A stretch of DNA of 59,091 nucleotides from Chromatiales bacterium (GCA_002729495.1 PBYE01000091.1:1-59091), one strand, 5' to 3'; counted from the first letter of the stretch, positions 16,174 to 28,057 are shown. Numbers and translations are program-made. The notes: generated by a model from the sequence alone, not told the origin.

Positions 16174-17682
16174 CTACAACTTCGACTGCAAAATGTGGGC
16201 AATCAGGTTATTGATCGAGGGTTCCATCATCTCGACCAGCGGCGCCGGGTAAAGCCCCAGCGCCAGCACCGAAATCGCCAGCACGATTAATATCAGGCCT
16301 TCGCGGCGGTTCATGTCATGCAGGGCTTTCACGTTGTCGTTCGCGATATCCCCGAACACCACCCGCTTGACCATCCAAAGGGTATACGCAGCGCCCAGTA
16401 TCAACGTGGTCGCCGCCAGAAATGCGTACCAAAAACTTGCCTGGAAGCTGGCCAGTATTACCAGGAATTCCCCGACGAAACCGGACGTACCCGGCAGGCC
16501 CGCATTGGCCAGCGCAAAGAACACCAGCAGTGCGCTGAATTTCGGCATGGTGTTAATCACGCCACCGTAATCGGCGATCTGGCGTGAATGCATCCGGTCG
16601 TACAACACGCCGACGCACAGGAACAGCGCGCCCGAAATCAAGCCGTGCGAAATCATCTGCACCATGCCGCCCGTGATACCCATGCTGATGGCGCCCAGGT
16701 CTTCCATGCCGGTATTCGCGAGGATGGCCCAGACAATAAAAAATCCGAGGGTCACGAAACCCATGTGTGCAATCGACGAATACGCGATGAGTTTCTTCAT
16801 GTCCTGCTGCACGAGCGCGACGAAACCGATATAGACCACCGCGATTAAAGACAGCCCGATCAGCAGCCAGTCGAGCGCCGAACTCGCATCCGGCGTGATC
16901 GGCAGGCTGAAACGGACAAAGCCGTAGCCGCCCATCTTCAGGAGCACGGCGGCCAGGATGACTGAGCCGCCCGTCGGGGCCTCGACGTGGGCGTCCGGAA
17001 GCCAGGTGTGTACCGGCCACATGGGCACTTTCACCGCGAAGGCGACGAGGAAGGCCAGGAAGATAAGGGTCTGCTCTGTACCGGTCAGCGGCAGGTTGTG
17101 AAAATCGAGGATCGCGTAACTGCCCGACTGCAGGTGGAGGTAAACAAGTGCTACCAGCATCAGCACCGAGCCGAGGAAGGTGTACAGGAAAAACTTGAGG
17201 GTCGCGTATACCCGACGTTCCCCGCCCCAGACACCGATGATGATGAACATCGGGATCAGCATGGCTTCCCAGAACACATAGAACAGCATGGCGTCGAGTG
17301 CCGCGAAGGTGCCGATCATGAGCCCTTCCAGGATCAGGAAGGCCGCAAAATACTGGGCCGGCCGCTCCTTGATGACCTCCCAACCGGCGATAACAATCAT
17401 CGGCGTCAGGAACGTGGTGAGCAGTATCAGCGGCGTCGAAATACCGTCTACGCCGAGGTAGTAATAGACCTTGAAAGCGTTGATCCACGGCAGGCGTTCG
17501 ACGAACTGCATGCGCGCGCTCGTGAAATCGAAATCGGTCCACAGCGCCAGGCTGAGCGCAAAGGTAATAACAGAAACCACAAGCGCCAGCCAGCGGTCCG
17601 GGCGCGCGCGTTGGTCGCCAAGCGCCAGGATCACTACCCCGCCTGCTATCGGTAACCAGATTATTGTGCTTAAAAGTCCCAT
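16174..17682 (-). CDS. nuoM: NADH-quinone oxidoreductase subunit M
   Basis: Antiporter-like proton-pumping subunit. ATG 17682 (MGLLSTIIWLPIAGGVVILA) gives 502 aa (E. coli 509) and has GGGAAG upstream; the open frame extends further up but only as a shadow of nuoL. Key features: FYVFWEAMLIPMFIIIG with the conserved Glu, KVPMWPVHTWLPDAHVEAPT and DMKKLIAYSSIAHMG. It lies 20 bp after nuoL. Confidence 0.97.
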   Translation of the reverse strand: MGLLSTIIWLPIAGGVVILALGDQRARPDRWLALVVSVITFALSLALWTDFDFTSARMQFVERLPWINAFKVYYYLGVDGISTPLILLTTFLTPMIVIAGWEVIKERPAQYFAAFLILEGLMIGTFAALDAMLFYVFWEAMLIPMFIIIGVWGGERRVYATLKFFLYTFLGSVLMLVALVYLHLQSGSYAILDFHNLPLTGTEQTLIFLAFLVAFAVKVPMWPVHTWLPDAHVEAPTGGSVILAAVLLKMGGYGFVRFSLPITPDASSALDWLLIGLSLIAVVYIGFVALVQQDMKKLIAYSSIAHMGFVTLGFFIVWAILANTGMEDLGAISMGITGGMVQMISHGLISGALFLCVGVLYDRMHSRQIADYGGVINTMPKFSALLVFFALANAGLPGTSGFVGEFLVILASFQASFWYAFLAATTLILGAAYTLWMVKRVVFGDIANDNVKALHDMNRREGLILIVLAISVLALGLYPAPLVEMMEPSINNLIAHILQSKL

Positions 17683-17702
17683 GTCTGTAAATGCTTCCCG
17701 GG

Positions 17703-19652
17703 CTACCAGATCAGCCAGCCCACCAGCACACACAAACCGATCACCATCGCAAAGGCGTAGTGATACAGGTAACCCGTTTGCACCCTGCGCACGATGCCTG
17801 CGATGCGGCCGATTAGATTGGCCGTACCGTCGACGAGCACGCCGTCTATCAGGGCTCCGTCGCCGCCCCGCCACAGCCCCATACCTATCAACCGCGAGGC
17901 ACGGGCAATGACCTGCTCGTTGAAATTGTCCAGGTAGTACTTGTTATCGAGCAGCCGGTGAATAACGGCGAAACGGTCTTTAATTGCCTGCGCCGCAAGC
18001 GGGTTGCGCAGGTACAGGTACCAGGCAATCACGACACCTGCGAGCGCCAGGTACAGCACCGGCGACTGCAGTCCGTGCTGCAGAAAGGCGACCGGACCGT
18101 GGTAATCGGCACCCAGTTGCCCGAGCACATCGTGCACAGGAAGCACGTAAATAGCGTCACCGAAAAAGTCGCCGAACAAAAGCGGTCCGATCGTCGGCCA
18201 GCCGATGATGAGTGATGGAATAGCCAGCATCACGAGCGGCAGCGTCACGACCCACGGTGACTCGTGCAGGTGATGCCGCGCGTCTTCGTCGATGCGTTCC
18301 TTGCCGTGGAAGACCAGGAAGAACATCCGGAAGCTGTACAGCGCGGTGATCAGCACACCGGCCAGCACGCAGTAATACGCGTAGCCCGAGCCTGCAATGC
18401 CCGAATGCCCCACCGCCTCGATCAGTGCATCCTTGGAAAAGAAGCCGGCCGTGCCCGGGAAACCGATGAGCGCGAGCGAACCCGCGAGGCTGGTCCAGTA
18501 AGTAATGGGCATGTATTTTTTCAGGCCGCCCATCTTGCGCATGTCCTGCTCGTGGTGGAGCGCGATAATCACCGAACCCGCCGCCAGGAACAGCAACGCT
18601 TTGAAAAACGCATGCGTCATCAGGTGGAAGATGCCGGCCGCGTAGGCCGATGCGCCGAGTGCCACGGTCATGTAACCGAGCTGCGACAGCGTCGAGTAGG
18701 CGACCACACGCTTGATGTCGTTCTGCACGAGCCCCAGGAAACCGGTAAACAATGCCGTCGTCGCGCCGATGACCAGGACGAAGGTCAGCGCGGTTTCGCT
18801 GAACTCGAACAGCGGCGACATGCGCGCCACCATGAACACACCGGCCGTTACCATCGTGGCGGCATGGATCAGTGCGGAAATCGGCGTCGGGCCTTCCATC
18901 GAATCCGGCAGCCACACGTGCAGCGGCACCTGGGCGGATTTACCCATCGCGCCGACGAACAACCCGATGCAGGCCACCGTCAGCAGCGACCACTGGCTGT
19001 CGCCGACGATGTTGATGGTTGCACCGGCTATATCGGCACCTGCAACGAAGGCATCGAAATAATCGAGACTGCCCGTGTACAGCACTATGGCCGCTATCCC
19101 CAGGATGAAACCGAAATCCCCTACCCGGTTAACCAGGAAAGCCTTCAGGTTCGCGAATATGGCGGTCGGCCGCGTATACCAGAAACCGATCAGCAAATAG
19201 GAAACGACGCCCACGGCCTCCCAGCCGAAGAACAACTGCAGGAAGTTGTTGGACATCACGAGCATCAGCATCGAGAACGTGAACAGTGAGATATAACTGA
19301 AGAAGCGCTGGTAACCGGGATCGTCGTGCATGTAACCGATCGTGTAGATGTGCACCATCAGCGACACGAACGTGACCACACTCATCATGAGTGCGGTCAA
19401 CCGGTCGACCAGGAAACCAACCTCCATGTTGATGCCGCCCACCGACATCCACTGGTACACGGTTTCGTTGTAAACCGGCATGCCGTCAATGAGTTGTGCT
19501 TTCAGCACGTACAGAGACAGTGCGCAGGAAATCGCGACACCCAGTATCGTTACGGTGTGGGCGCCCTTGCGGCCGATCTGCTTACCGGCCAGGCCCGCGA
19601 TAATCGCTGCAAGCAACGGGCTGAGTACGATTGTGAGAAGAATATTATCCAC
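17703..19652 (-). CDS. nuoL: NADH-quinone oxidoreductase subunit L
   Basis: Largest antiporter-like subunit, with the long lateral helix at its C-terminus that clamps NuoM and NuoN. 649 aa (E. coli 613). Signature regions: FFGWEAVGVVSYLLIGFWY, SAQVPLHVWLPDSMEGPTP, DIKRVVAYSTLSQLGYM and HAFFKALLFLAAGSVI. The C-terminal amphipathic helix and final anchoring helix are present (NLIGRIAGIVRRVQTGYLYH, then a hydrophobic span). Confidence 0.98.
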   Translation of the reverse strand: MDNILLTIVLSPLLAAIIAGLAGKQIGRKGAHTVTILGVAISCALSLYVLKAQLIDGMPVYNETVYQWMSVGGINMEVGFLVDRLTALMMSVVTFVSLMVHIYTIGYMHDDPGYQRFFSYISLFTFSMLMLVMSNNFLQLFFGWEAVGVVSYLLIGFWYTRPTAIFANLKAFLVNRVGDFGFILGIAAIVLYTGSLDYFDAFVAGADIAGATINIVGDSQWSLLTVACIGLFVGAMGKSAQVPLHVWLPDSMEGPTPISALIHAATMVTAGVFMVARMSPLFEFSETALTFVLVIGATTALFTGFLGLVQNDIKRVVAYSTLSQLGYMTVALGASAYAAGIFHLMTHAFFKALLFLAAGSVIIALHHEQDMRKMGGLKKYMPITYWTSLAGSLALIGFPGTAGFFSKDALIEAVGHSGIAGSGYAYYCVLAGVLITALYSFRMFFLVFHGKERIDEDARHHLHESPWVVTLPLVMLAIPSLIIGWPTIGPLLFGDFFGDAIYVLPVHDVLGQLGADYHGPVAFLQHGLQSPVLYLALAGVVIAWYLYLRNPLAAQAIKDRFAVIHRLLDNKYYLDNFNEQVIARASRLIGMGLWRGGDGALIDGVLVDGTANLIGRIAGIVRRVQTGYLYHYAFAMVIGLCVLVGWLIW

Positions 19653-19655
19653 GCA

Positions 19656-19961
19656 TCAGCCCTTCATGGAGTTTATGTCCTGCACATTAATACTGCTGCG
19701 TGTCCGGAACAGCACAACGAGAATTGCCAGGCCTATAGCGGCTTCGGCAGCGGCCACGGTCAGGATAAAGAATACGAACACCTGGCCGTTTATGTCGCCG
19801 AGGTAACGCGAGAACGCAATGAAGTTGAAATTAACGGAAAGCAGGAGTAATTCGATGCACATCAGCAACAGGATCATATTTTTCCGGTTAATAAAAATGC
19901 CCGCAATGCTGATTGCAAACAGCACACCGGAAAGCATCAGGAAATGAGTCAGTGTCAGCAT
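19656..19961 (-). CDS. nuoK: NADH-quinone oxidoreductase subunit K
   Basis: Three-helix membrane subunit with two conserved Glu residues in the membrane: [11 protein letters not shown] and [12 protein letters not shown], both visible. 101 aa, equal to the usual length of about 100. Its first base overlaps the nuoJ stop (base 19961), indicating translational coupling, and nuoL begins 3 bp after its stop. Confidence 0.98.
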   Translation of the reverse strand: MLTLTHFLMLSGVLFAISIAGIFINRKNMILLLMCIELLLLSVNFNFIAFSRYLGDINGQVFVFFILTVAAAEAAIGLAILVVLFRTRSSINVQDINSMKG

Positions 19962-20560
19962 CAGTCCGACTCCGCCTCCATTTTCACGATGCGTACCCTG
20001 TCTTCGCGTTTAACCGCGACCTGCTCCGCAACGTTCTGGACTTTCAGGCCCGCGCGGCGGCGCATGGTCAACGTGATGGCCGCAATGATCGCCAGCAACA
20101 GGATGAAGGCTGCCAGTTCGAAGGCATATACGTGCTCTGTATACAGAACGGCGCCAAGTTCCTTGGTGTTGCTGTAGTCGGCGGGTGCAGCCGCGGGCCG
20201 GGCCATTACCGGCAGGCCCGAGTTCCTTAACCACACCACGCTCCAGACCTGTGCGACCGACAAGATGGCAACGATGATTCCAATCGGTGCGTAACGCATA
20301 ATCCCCGTGCGCAGGGATTTGACGTCGATATCCAGCATCATGACAACGAACAGGAACAGCACCATGACGGCGCCGACATAGACCAGCACCAGCGTCATAG
20401 CGAGGAACTCCGCTTCCATCAATAGCCAGAGCGCAGAGCTGGCCACGAAAGCCAGCACCAGGAACATCGCTGAATGCACCGGGTTACGCGACGCGATCAC
20501 GCCAATCGCGGCTGCGACCAGCACAAAAGCATACATTCCAAAAAAGATCAGTTCGTACAT
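19961..20560 (-). CDS. nuoJ: NADH-quinone oxidoreductase subunit J
   Basis: Five-helix membrane subunit near the quinone channel; its third helix forms the pi-bulge region. 199 aa (E. coli 184). Conserved [14 protein letters not shown] and [16 protein letters not shown] are present. The hydrophilic C-terminal tail is longer than in E. coli. It sits between nuoI and nuoK in canonical order. Confidence 0.97.
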   Translation of the reverse strand: MYELIFFGMYAFVLVAAAIGVIASRNPVHSAMFLVLAFVASSALWLLMEAEFLAMTLVLVYVGAVMVLFLFVVMMLDIDVKSLRTGIMRYAPIGIIVAILSVAQVWSVVWLRNSGLPVMARPAAAPADYSNTKELGAVLYTEHVYAFELAAFILLLAIIAAITLTMRRRAGLKVQNVAEQVAVKREDRVRIVKMEAESD

Positions 20561-20564
20561 TTCT

Positions 20565-21053
20565 TTACCGGTATTCCGCGTCGGCTGCCTTATCGGCTGC
20601 GATCATGGCGTCGTACTTCTCGCCAATGGCCAGCAGCTTGTCCTTGGTCATGATGTTCTGGCCCTGCTCTTCCATGTGGTACTCGAAGATCCGGGTCTCA
20701 ACAATCGCATCCACCGGGCAGGCTTCTTCACAGAAACCGCAGTAGATGCACTTGAATAAATCGATGTCATAACGGGTTGTGCGGCGCGTACCGTCGTCGC
20801 GCTCTTCCGAATCGATGGTGATAGCCAGCGCGGGGCAGACGGCCTCGCACATCTTGCAGGCGATGCAACGTTCCTCGCCGTTGGGATAACGGCGCAGGGC
20901 ATGCAGCCCGCGAAAACGCGGCGATTGCGGCGTCCTTTCCTCCGGATACCGGATGGTGAACTTTTTGACAAACAGGTTCTTAAGCGTAAGCCGCAAACCC
21001 AAGAGCAGCTCCCACAGGGCGAATGTCTTGATAAAGTTTTGCAGAGAACTCAT
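20565..21053 (-). CDS. nuoI: NADH-quinone oxidoreductase subunit I
   Basis: Peripheral ferredoxin-like subunit carrying clusters N6a and N6b that pass electrons toward N2. Two complete 4Fe-4S motifs are visible: [12 protein letters not shown] and [12 protein letters not shown]. 162 aa (E. coli 180). The N-terminal amphipathic region that docks on NuoH is present. Confidence 0.99.
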   Translation of the reverse strand: MSSLQNFIKTFALWELLLGLRLTLKNLFVKKFTIRYPEERTPQSPRFRGLHALRRYPNGEERCIACKMCEAVCPALAITIDSEERDDGTRRTTRYDIDLFKCIYCGFCEEACPVDAIVETRIFEYHMEEQGQNIMTKDKLLAIGEKYDAMIAADKAADAEYR

Positions 21054-21054
21054 A

Positions 21055-22137
21055 TCAGACGCTCCAGGGGCCGACCTTCAGCCAGACCATCACACCTTCA
21101 ACTGCGATCCAGACGATGGTGACCGGTATAAATACCTTCCAGCCAAGGCGCATGATCTGGTCGTAGCGATAGCGCGGGAAAGTGGCGCGACACCAGAGAA
21201 AGCAAAACAGGAAAAATGCTATTTTGACTGCAAGCCAGGCCAGGCTAGGTGCCTGCAAAAACTCGAGCGGCGTGCCGGCAAGAAATGTCCAGCCGGCGAA
21301 GGCAGATTCCCACCCACCAAGAAACATGACGGCGGTCAGTGCCGAAATCAAAATCATGTTCGCGTATTCGCCCAGGAAAAACATCGCGAACGCGGCGCCG
21401 GAATATTCCACATGAAATCCGGCTACGATTTCTGACTCGCCCTCGGCGACATCAAAAGGTGCGCGGTTTGTTTCTGCAAGACCAGAAATAAAGTACACAA
21501 GAAACAGTGGCAATAGCGGCAGCCAGAACCAGCTCAATACCCCTCCCTCCTGGGCCGTTACGATATCGCCGAGGTTCAGGCTCCTGCCCGCCATCAGGAC
21601 ACCCACCAGGGCGAATCCCATCGCGATCTCGTAAGCAACGATCTGGGCGGCCGAACGCATGGCGCCGAGCAGCGCGTACCTGGAGTTGCTTGCCCAGCCG
21701 GCCAGTATCACCCCGTAGACGCCAAGCGAAGTAAGCGCCAGCACGTACAGCAGGCCGGCATTGACATCAGCGATGACAAAGCCCGGAAACAAGGGGATTA
21801 CGGCCCAGGTCGCCAGCGCGGGAGTTAACGACAATAGCGGGGCGATAATGAACAGGAAACGGTTCGACCTGTCGGGTACGATCACTTCCTTAAGCAGCAA
21901 CTTGATTGTGTCGGCGAACGGCTGCAACAAGCCGCGGGGACCGACACGGTTCGGCCCGATGCGGTTCTGCATATAGCCGATAATCTTGCGTTCCAGCAGG
22001 GTCAGGAACGCGACACAAATAATAATGACAACAACCAGGATAACGATCTGGACGGCTGTCAGAATCAACTCTACCCAGAGCTCCGGCAGAAATTCCAGCA
22101 ATAAGCTTTCGACCGAGTTGTACAGTGACTCCAACAT
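21055..22137 (-). CDS. nuoH: NADH-quinone oxidoreductase subunit H
   Basis: Membrane subunit that forms the quinone-binding site with NuoB and NuoD. About eight helices; conserved [20 protein letters not shown] and [20 protein letters not shown] (the Glu-rich quinone-site loop) are intact. I start at ATG 22137, 2 bp after the nuoG stop (360 aa); an upstream in-frame ATG at 22158 would overlap nuoG by 19 bp and give 367 aa. Longer than the 325 aa of E. coli, with extra residues at the N-terminus. Confidence 0.95.
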   Translation of the reverse strand: MLESLYNSVESLLLEFLPELWVELILTAVQIVILVVVIIICVAFLTLLERKIIGYMQNRIGPNRVGPRGLLQPFADTIKLLLKEVIVPDRSNRFLFIIAPLLSLTPALATWAVIPLFPGFVIADVNAGLLYVLALTSLGVYGVILAGWASNSRYALLGAMRSAAQIVAYEIAMGFALVGVLMAGRSLNLGDIVTAQEGGVLSWFWLPLLPLFLVYFISGLAETNRAPFDVAEGESEIVAGFHVEYSGAAFAMFFLGEYANMILISALTAVMFLGGWESAFAGWTFLAGTPLEFLQAPSLAWLAVKIAFFLFCFLWCRATFPRYRYDQIMRLGWKVFIPVTIVWIAVEGVMVWLKVGPWSV

Positions 22138-22139
22138 CG

Positions 22140-24296
22140 CTATGCCGTCTTCCGCCATTCCGGAACCGAGTCCTGCGTTTGCTGCAGCGAACTCGCCCGC
22201 CGGACCAGGGCATCAACGGAGTACATCGGCACATCCAGTTCGGATGCCTTGACACTGACGGCTGCCGCGGCTTCCAGTTCGGTCTGCGTTGCGTCTGTCG
22301 CCCTGTACGGCAGGCTCCGCAGCTCATCACGTACTTCTTCAGAGCTCACGTAATTGAATCCGGGGACATCGAGCAAATTGCCGAGCACGCGCAGGACTTT
22401 CCAACCGGGCCTGGCTTCGGCAACCGGCCGGGCAACTCCGGCAAAACTCTGCCAGGTACCCTCGACGTTTATATAAGTGCCGGAGGTTTCCGCAAAGGTA
22501 CCGATCGGTAGTACAACATCTGCATATTCTGTTGCGCTCGACGACAACCACGGTGACATCGCTACGACAAATTCCGCGTCCGCGAGCGCGTTAAGCGCCG
22601 CCACGCCATCTACACAATCAAACTCAGGTTCGACCCCGAGCATCACGATGCCCGGGATAGACGATGCGAGCATCTGGCCCAGGTCTGAACCCGCTGTAGT
22701 TACTTCACTGCCGGCCGGTCCACGATGAGGCAGCGCGCCGGCATAGGCCACACCCGCGGCGTTCGCGCCTTCACTGATGATGCCGAGCGTGGCGCCCGTC
22801 AGTTCAGCCAGCTGCCCTGCCAGCTGCAGAATCCGCGCATACGCCGGATGTCGTTGTGCCATGTGGCCGAGGAATATTCCCGCTCTGCCCAACTTCAGTG
22901 ACTCGACAACATTCCGGTGTATCTCTTCGACCTGCTGCCTGTTTTCCAGTTCAAAACCGATACTGCCGCCCGCAGCCTCAACGGTCGCCGCCAGCACCGC
23001 TACAAAATCTGCAGCAGGATTAACAATGCTGTTGGCAACACGGAACAGGTATTCATAGTCCGTGGCATTGATAAAGCTCACCCCCGCACCCGCCTCCGCC
23101 GCCTTGCGTACCCGGTGTGCAAGCAGGGGCACTTCGCGGCGCAGATTCGAACCGATAACGAGTATGTTTTGCAGTGCCTCTACTTCGGCAACAGGCATGC
23201 CCAGCGTCGGCATCAGCGCTTCGGATTCCTGTCCGCGAAAATCGCGCCGGCGCAGGCGATGATCAATGTTGCCCGAGCCAAGGTGACGTAACAGCCGGCC
23301 CGCAAGGTATGCCTCTTCAACGGTCGCCGACGGCGACACCCAGGCGCCAACAGCGTCAGCGCCTTCCTTTTGCACGAGCGCGCTCAGGCCCTCTGCAACT
23401 TTCCGCAGTGCTGTTTCCCAGCTTGCCAGCTGCAACCGGCCGTCTTCGCGCACCAGCGGCTGATCCAACCGGTCATCGCTGTATATGCCTTCGTAACTGA
23501 AGCGATCCCGGTCCGATAACCAGGTTTCATTGATGGCATCGTTATCTTTCGGCACCACGCGCTTAAGCGTTCCACGCAGTACGTGCGCATACATATTCGA
23601 GCCAAGGCAATCGTGCGGCGCAATGGTTGAGCGCTGCTCCATTTCCCATGCGCGTGCGCTCATCCGATACGGCTTGTTGTTCAGCGCGCCCACCGGACAC
23701 AGGTCAATGATGTTGCCGGACAGTTCGTGATCGACACTGCGTTCGATATAGGTACCGATCTCCACCCGGTCGCCGCGACCGATAGTGCCCAGTTCCTGTA
23801 TACCTGCAATTTCCTGGCCAAAGCGGATACAGCGCGTACAGTGAATACAACGGGTCATGTCCGCAGACACCAACGGCCCCATGTCCCTGGCTTTGACGAC
23901 GCGTTTGCCTTCGTTGAAACGGGAAATATCCCGGCCGAAACCCATCGCAATATCCTGCAGTTCGCACTCGCCGCCCTGATCGCAAATCGGGCAATCGAGT
24001 GGATGGTTGATCAGCAGGAATTCCATCGTGGCTTTCTGCGCCTCGATGGCATACTCGTTGCGGGTTTGCACCTTCATGCCCGGCGCCACCGGTGTCGCAC
24101 AGGCCGGTAAGGGCTTGGGCGTATTTTCGACCTGCACGAGGCACATGCGGCAATTGGCCGCTACAGACAGCTTGCGGTGGTAACAGAAACGCGGGATATA
24201 GATATCGGCTTCGTCTGTAACATCTATCAGCATCTGGCCGGGACTTGCTTCCAGCTCCCGCCCGTCTACTTCGATTGTGATCTTCTCGTCGCTCAT
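22140..24296 (-). CDS. nuoG: NADH-quinone oxidoreductase subunit G
   Basis: Large iron-sulfur subunit. N-terminal [2Fe-2S] ferredoxin domain ([15 protein letters not shown]), the His-coordinated N5 site region ([14 protein letters not shown]), a 4Fe-4S pair (CIHCTRC), then a molybdopterin-oxidoreductase-like domain that has lost its cofactor. 718 aa, shorter than the 908 aa of E. coli. The extra N7 cluster of E. coli is not evident in the linker: its cysteines are missing. Follows nuoF by 6 bp. Confidence 0.96.
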   Translation of the reverse strand: MSDEKITIEVDGRELEASPGQMLIDVTDEADIYIPRFCYHRKLSVAANCRMCLVQVENTPKPLPACATPVAPGMKVQTRNEYAIEAQKATMEFLLINHPLDCPICDQGGECELQDIAMGFGRDISRFNEGKRVVKARDMGPLVSADMTRCIHCTRCIRFGQEIAGIQELGTIGRGDRVEIGTYIERSVDHELSGNIIDLCPVGALNNKPYRMSARAWEMEQRSTIAPHDCLGSNMYAHVLRGTLKRVVPKDNDAINETWLSDRDRFSYEGIYSDDRLDQPLVREDGRLQLASWETALRKVAEGLSALVQKEGADAVGAWVSPSATVEEAYLAGRLLRHLGSGNIDHRLRRRDFRGQESEALMPTLGMPVAEVEALQNILVIGSNLRREVPLLAHRVRKAAEAGAGVSFINATDYEYLFRVANSIVNPAADFVAVLAATVEAAGGSIGFELENRQQVEEIHRNVVESLKLGRAGIFLGHMAQRHPAYARILQLAGQLAELTGATLGIISEGANAAGVAYAGALPHRGPAGSEVTTAGSDLGQMLASSIPGIVMLGVEPEFDCVDGVAALNALADAEFVVAMSPWLSSSATEYADVVLPIGTFAETSGTYINVEGTWQSFAGVARPVAEARPGWKVLRVLGNLLDVPGFNYVSSEEVRDELRSLPYRATDATQTELEAAAAVSVKASELDVPMYSVDALVRRASSLQQTQDSVPEWRKTA

Positions 24297-24302
24297 CTTT
24301 TT

Positions 24303-25604
24303 CTAGGCAGCCGCTTTCGTGGCGTCGATAATTGACTGCCCCTTGTGTTCGATCATGTATTCGAATTCGTGGCCGAAGTGCTTCAGAAAACTCTGTACCG
24401 GCCAGGCCGCCGCATCACCCAGCGCACAGATGGTGTGCCCCTCTATCTTGTTGGCCACACCCAGCAAACGTTCCATGTCTTCGGGCTGGCCCTGTCCATC
24501 GATGATCCGGTTCAGCATGCGATGCATCCAGCCGGTGCCTTCACGGCACGGCGTGCACTGCCCACAGGACTCGGAATGATAAAAACGTGAAATCCTATGC
24601 AGGACACGCACCATGCAGGTTGTGTCGTCCATCACCATGAGTGAACCCGTGCCAAGCGATGACCCTGCCTCCTGGAGCGAGTCGTAATCCATGTTGATGT
24701 CCATGATGTTGGCGGCGGGCATAACGGGCACGGATGATCCGCCGGGAATGACGGCTTTTAGCGGCCGGTCATCGAGCATGCCCCCGGCAATTTCCAACAG
24801 ATCCTTAAACGGGATGCCGAGGGGCAATTCGAAGTTACCCGGATTATTCACGCGGCCCGACACCGAATAGATCATGGTGCCGCCTGAATTGGGAACGCCG
24901 AGACCGGCAAACCACTTGGGGCCGTTACGCATTATTGCCGGTACGGATGCAAAGCTCTGTGTGTTGTTAACGGTGGTCGGCTTACCGTAAAGACCGAAAT
25001 TGGCCGGAAACGGCGGCTTGAATCGCGGTTTACCCGGTTTGCCTTCCAGCGATTCAAGCAGACCCGTCTCTTCACCGCATATATAAGCGCCGGCACCCAC
25101 GAAAGCATGTAAATCGAAATCGATGCCGGAACCCTTTATGTTCTTCCCGAGCAGGCCCGCCTCGTAGGCTTCCTTAAGTGCAGCTTCGAACCGCGGAATC
25201 GGCTCATCCATGAACTCGCCACGTATGTAGTTGTAACCAACGGTCGCACCCATCGCGAAACTGCCGATCGCCATGCCCTCGATCAGCGCATGGGGGTTGT
25301 AACGCAGGATGTCACGGTCGTGACAGGTACCGGGTTCGCTCTCGTCCGAGTTACAGACCGCATATTTCTGAACGCCCGGGTCCCTGGGCATAAAGCTCCA
25401 CTTCAGTCCCGTCGGGAAACCGGCGCCGCCACGGCCGCGCAACCCCGAGTCCTTAACCGTTTTTATAACCTGGTCAGCTGTGATCCTGCCGGCAAGTATC
25501 TGCTCCCAGGTGTCGTAGCCACCGGTCGAACGATAGGTATCGATCGCCCACGGCCGCTCCCTGCCCAGCGTGGTCAGACAAACCTGGTTTTGTTCGTAGG
25601 CCAC
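24303..25604 (-). CDS. nuoF: NADH-quinone oxidoreductase subunit F
   Basis: Binds NADH and FMN and carries 4Fe-4S cluster N3, the entry point of electrons into complex I. 433 aa. Seen: GLRGRGGAGFPTGLKW (FMN/NADH loop), CNSDESEPGTCHDR, and the N3 motif SCGQCTPCREG with a later distal Cys in HTICALGDAAAWP. Order nuoE-nuoF-nuoG is canonical. Confidence 0.98.
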   Translation of the reverse strand: MAYEQNQVCLTTLGRERPWAIDTYRSTGGYDTWEQILAGRITADQVIKTVKDSGLRGRGGAGFPTGLKWSFMPRDPGVQKYAVCNSDESEPGTCHDRDILRYNPHALIEGMAIGSFAMGATVGYNYIRGEFMDEPIPRFEAALKEAYEAGLLGKNIKGSGIDFDLHAFVGAGAYICGEETGLLESLEGKPGKPRFKPPFPANFGLYGKPTTVNNTQSFASVPAIMRNGPKWFAGLGVPNSGGTMIYSVSGRVNNPGNFELPLGIPFKDLLEIAGGMLDDRPLKAVIPGGSSVPVMPAANIMDINMDYDSLQEAGSSLGTGSLMVMDDTTCMVRVLHRISRFYHSESCGQCTPCREGTGWMHRMLNRIIDGQGQPEDMERLLGVANKIEGHTICALGDAAAWPVQSFLKHFGHEFEYMIEHKGQSIIDATKAAA

Positions 25605-25607
25605 CGC

Positions 25608-26105
25608 TTACTCCAGCCCGTCCAGAATCTCATCAACCATTTCAGGTGTGAGGTTCTCGTAGAAGCGGTGATTTACCATCATCATCGGTGCGCCCGTGCA
25701 GGCCGCGAGACATTCTTCTTCTTTCTTCAGAAAGATTCGTCCATCCTCGCTGCTCTCGCCTTCCTTAACGCCGTATTTTGTTTCTATATGTTTGAGAATA
25801 GCGCCACTACCGCGCAACATGCATGACACGTTGGTGCAGACGGATATGCAGTTACGGCCAACAGGGTGCATCTCGAACATGGAATAGAAACTGGCAACTT
25901 CGTAGACCTGAACTCGCGGCAACCCGAGATAGCTTGCGACTGCATCCATCAGCTCAGACGTCAGAAAGCCCTTGTTTTCGTGCTGCACGATATGCAGCGC
26001 TGCAATAACTGCTGACCGCTGCTTGCCTTCAGGAAACTTCCTGATCCAGAGGTCGATTTCCTCCTGAACATGAGCCGACAACTGTGCCCTGGGTTCGGCG
26101 CTCAT
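25608..26105 (-). CDS. nuoE: NADH-quinone oxidoreductase subunit E
   Basis: Thioredoxin-like subunit with [2Fe-2S] cluster N1a, an off-path cluster near FMN. 165 aa (E. coli 166). Cluster ligands appear in [13 protein letters not shown] and [14 protein letters not shown]. Overlaps the end of nuoD by 4 bp and ends 3 bp before nuoF. Confidence 0.98.
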   Translation of the reverse strand: MSAEPRAQLSAHVQEEIDLWIRKFPEGKQRSAVIAALHIVQHENKGFLTSELMDAVASYLGLPRVQVYEVASFYSMFEMHPVGRNCISVCTNVSCMLRGSGAILKHIETKYGVKEGESSEDGRIFLKKEEECLAACTGAPMMMVNHRFYENLTPEMVDEILDGLE

Positions 26106-27355
26106 CGATCTATTTCTCCGAAAACAATATCCTGGGTGCCGATGACTGCAACCACATCAGCCAGCATGTGGCCTTCAACCATTTCATGCATCGAGGACAG
26201 GTGAGCAAAACCGGGTGCCCTTATTTTCAGGCGATATGGTTTGTTAGCGCCATCCGATACCAGGTAAATACCGAACTCCCCTTTCGGGTGCTCTACGGCC
26301 GCGTAGGCTTCACCCTCCGGCACGTTGTAACCCTCGGTAAATAGTTTGAAATGATGGATCAGCGATTCCATATTGCCTTTCATCTCGACACGCGACGGGG
26401 GCGCAAACTTGTGGTCATCCAGAATCACCGGCCCGGGATTTTCCCGCAGCCATTTAACGCATTGCTTGATAATCCGGTTTGACTGGCGCAGTTCTTCAAT
26501 CCGAACCAGGTAACGCGCGTAACAGTCGCCGTTGATACCCACAGGGATATCGAAGTCCATGTCTGCATACACTTCATAGGGCTGTTTCTTGCGGAGATCC
26601 CACTCGATACCCGACCCGCGCAGCATCGCGCCGCTAAAACCAAGCGCCATGGCGCGCTCCGGAGAAACCACGCCGATATTTACCGTGCGCTGCTTCCAGA
26701 TACGATTGTCCGTCAACAGGGTTTCATATTCGTCGACACGGACAGGGAAGCGCTCAGTAAAGTCTTCGATAAAATCCAGCATCGTGCCCTCACGAGCGGC
26801 ATTCATCCGTGCAACATCTTTTTCGTCATGCCATTTTGAAGGCTGGTACCTGGGCATGGTGTCGGGAAGATCGCGGTAAACGCCGCCGGGTCGGTAATAG
26901 GTTGCGTGCATACGCGTACCCGACACCGCTTCGTAGCAGTCCATCAGGTCTTCGCGCTCGCGGAAGCAGTACAGGAACATGGTCATCGCGCCGATATCCA
27001 GACCATGTGTTCCCAACCACAGCAGGTGGTTAAGAATCCGGGTTATCTCATCGAACATCACGCGTATGTACTGCGCTCGTACCGTCGGCGTAATGCTCAG
27101 CAATTTTTCAATTGCCAGCACATAACCATGCTCGTTACACATCATGGACACGTAATCGAGCCGATCCATGTAACCGATACTCTGGTTAAAAGGCTTGCTT
27201 TCCGCGAGCTTCTCGGTCGCCCGGTGCAGTAGACCGATATGCGGATCAGCCGCCTGTATGACCTCACCGTCCATCTCGAGCACCAGGCGCAACACGCCGT
27301 GCGCTGCCGGATGCTGGGGGCCGAAGTTCATAGTGAAATTTTGGAACTCAGCCAT
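26102..27355 (-). CDS. nuoD: NADH-quinone oxidoreductase subunit D (49 kDa)
   Basis: Peripheral subunit related to the large subunit of NiFe hydrogenases; forms the quinone pocket with NuoB. 417 aa as a separate gene, unlike E. coli where nuoC and nuoD are fused. Conserved [22 protein letters not shown] at the start and [12 protein letters not shown] after it. The nuoC end overlaps its start by 8 bp. Confidence 0.98.
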   Translation of the reverse strand: MAEFQNFTMNFGPQHPAAHGVLRLVLEMDGEVIQAADPHIGLLHRATEKLAESKPFNQSIGYMDRLDYVSMMCNEHGYVLAIEKLLSITPTVRAQYIRVMFDEITRILNHLLWLGTHGLDIGAMTMFLYCFREREDLMDCYEAVSGTRMHATYYRPGGVYRDLPDTMPRYQPSKWHDEKDVARMNAAREGTMLDFIEDFTERFPVRVDEYETLLTDNRIWKQRTVNIGVVSPERAMALGFSGAMLRGSGIEWDLRKKQPYEVYADMDFDIPVGINGDCYARYLVRIEELRQSNRIIKQCVKWLRENPGPVILDDHKFAPPSRVEMKGNMESLIHHFKLFTEGYNVPEGEAYAAVEHPKGEFGIYLVSDGANKPYRLKIRAPGFAHLSSMHEMVEGHMLADVVAVIGTQDIVFGEIDR

Positions 27356-28052
27356 TGCTGCCGGGCTCCTTAATTTCCGGTGCGTAACGGTTGTCGTCCC
27401 GAATGGTCTTGGGCACCAGGGTTCGCGGTTCTATAGACACCGGCTGATAAACGACACGCCTTTGTTCCGGGTCGTATTTGACCTCGACGTTACCGACAAG
27501 CGGGAAGTCTTTGCGGAACGGATGCCCGATAAATCCGTAGTCGGTCAGGATGCGGCGTAAATCCGGATGCCCCCGGAACAAGATACCGTAGAGATCGAAA
27601 GCCTCACGCTCGTACCAGTTCGCGGAACTCCAGACTTCAACTACCGACGGCACGACCGGTGGATTCGCTTCACCCGTATATACGCGCAGGCGCAGCCGAT
27701 AGTTGTGCTGTACAGACAACAGGTGATAAACGACTGCGAAACGACGAGGGTCGTAACTGGCTACCGGGTCGGGAATGACGACTTCGCGACTAACGCCGCG
27801 ACTGAAACCGCTGTCCGTTGCGGAGTCGGTCTGCCATTCGCTTTCGCCATATTGCAGGTAGTCAATACCGCAAAGATCGATAAGCATTTCGAAACAGAAG
27901 GAGTTTTCGTCGCGCAAGGCAATGCATACCGGAAGCAACTGGTCGAGGCTGACTTCGAAAGTCAGTTCTCCACAGCTGGAATCAACCTGCCGAACGGCAT
28001 CACCAAAGCGCGCCGCGATGCTGGCAGCCAGTGCCTTGTATCGCTCTTTCAT
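27348..28052 (-). CDS. nuoC: NADH-quinone oxidoreductase subunit C (30 kDa)
   Basis: Peripheral-arm subunit next to NuoD. 234 aa. The family signature [20 protein letters not shown] and [12 protein letters not shown] are intact. Between nuoB (5 bp upstream) and nuoD (8-bp overlap). Unfused C and D genes are the ancestral bacterial state. Confidence 0.97.
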   Translation of the reverse strand: MKERYKALAASIAARFGDAVRQVDSSCGELTFEVSLDQLLPVCIALRDENSFCFEMLIDLCGIDYLQYGESEWQTDSATDSGFSRGVSREVVIPDPVASYDPRRFAVVYHLLSVQHNYRLRLRVYTGEANPPVVPSVVEVWSSANWYEREAFDLYGILFRGHPDLRRILTDYGFIGHPFRKDFPLVGNVEVKYDPEQRRVVYQPVSIEPRTLVPKTIRDDNRYAPEIKEPGSNG

Positions 28053-28057
28053 CAGCC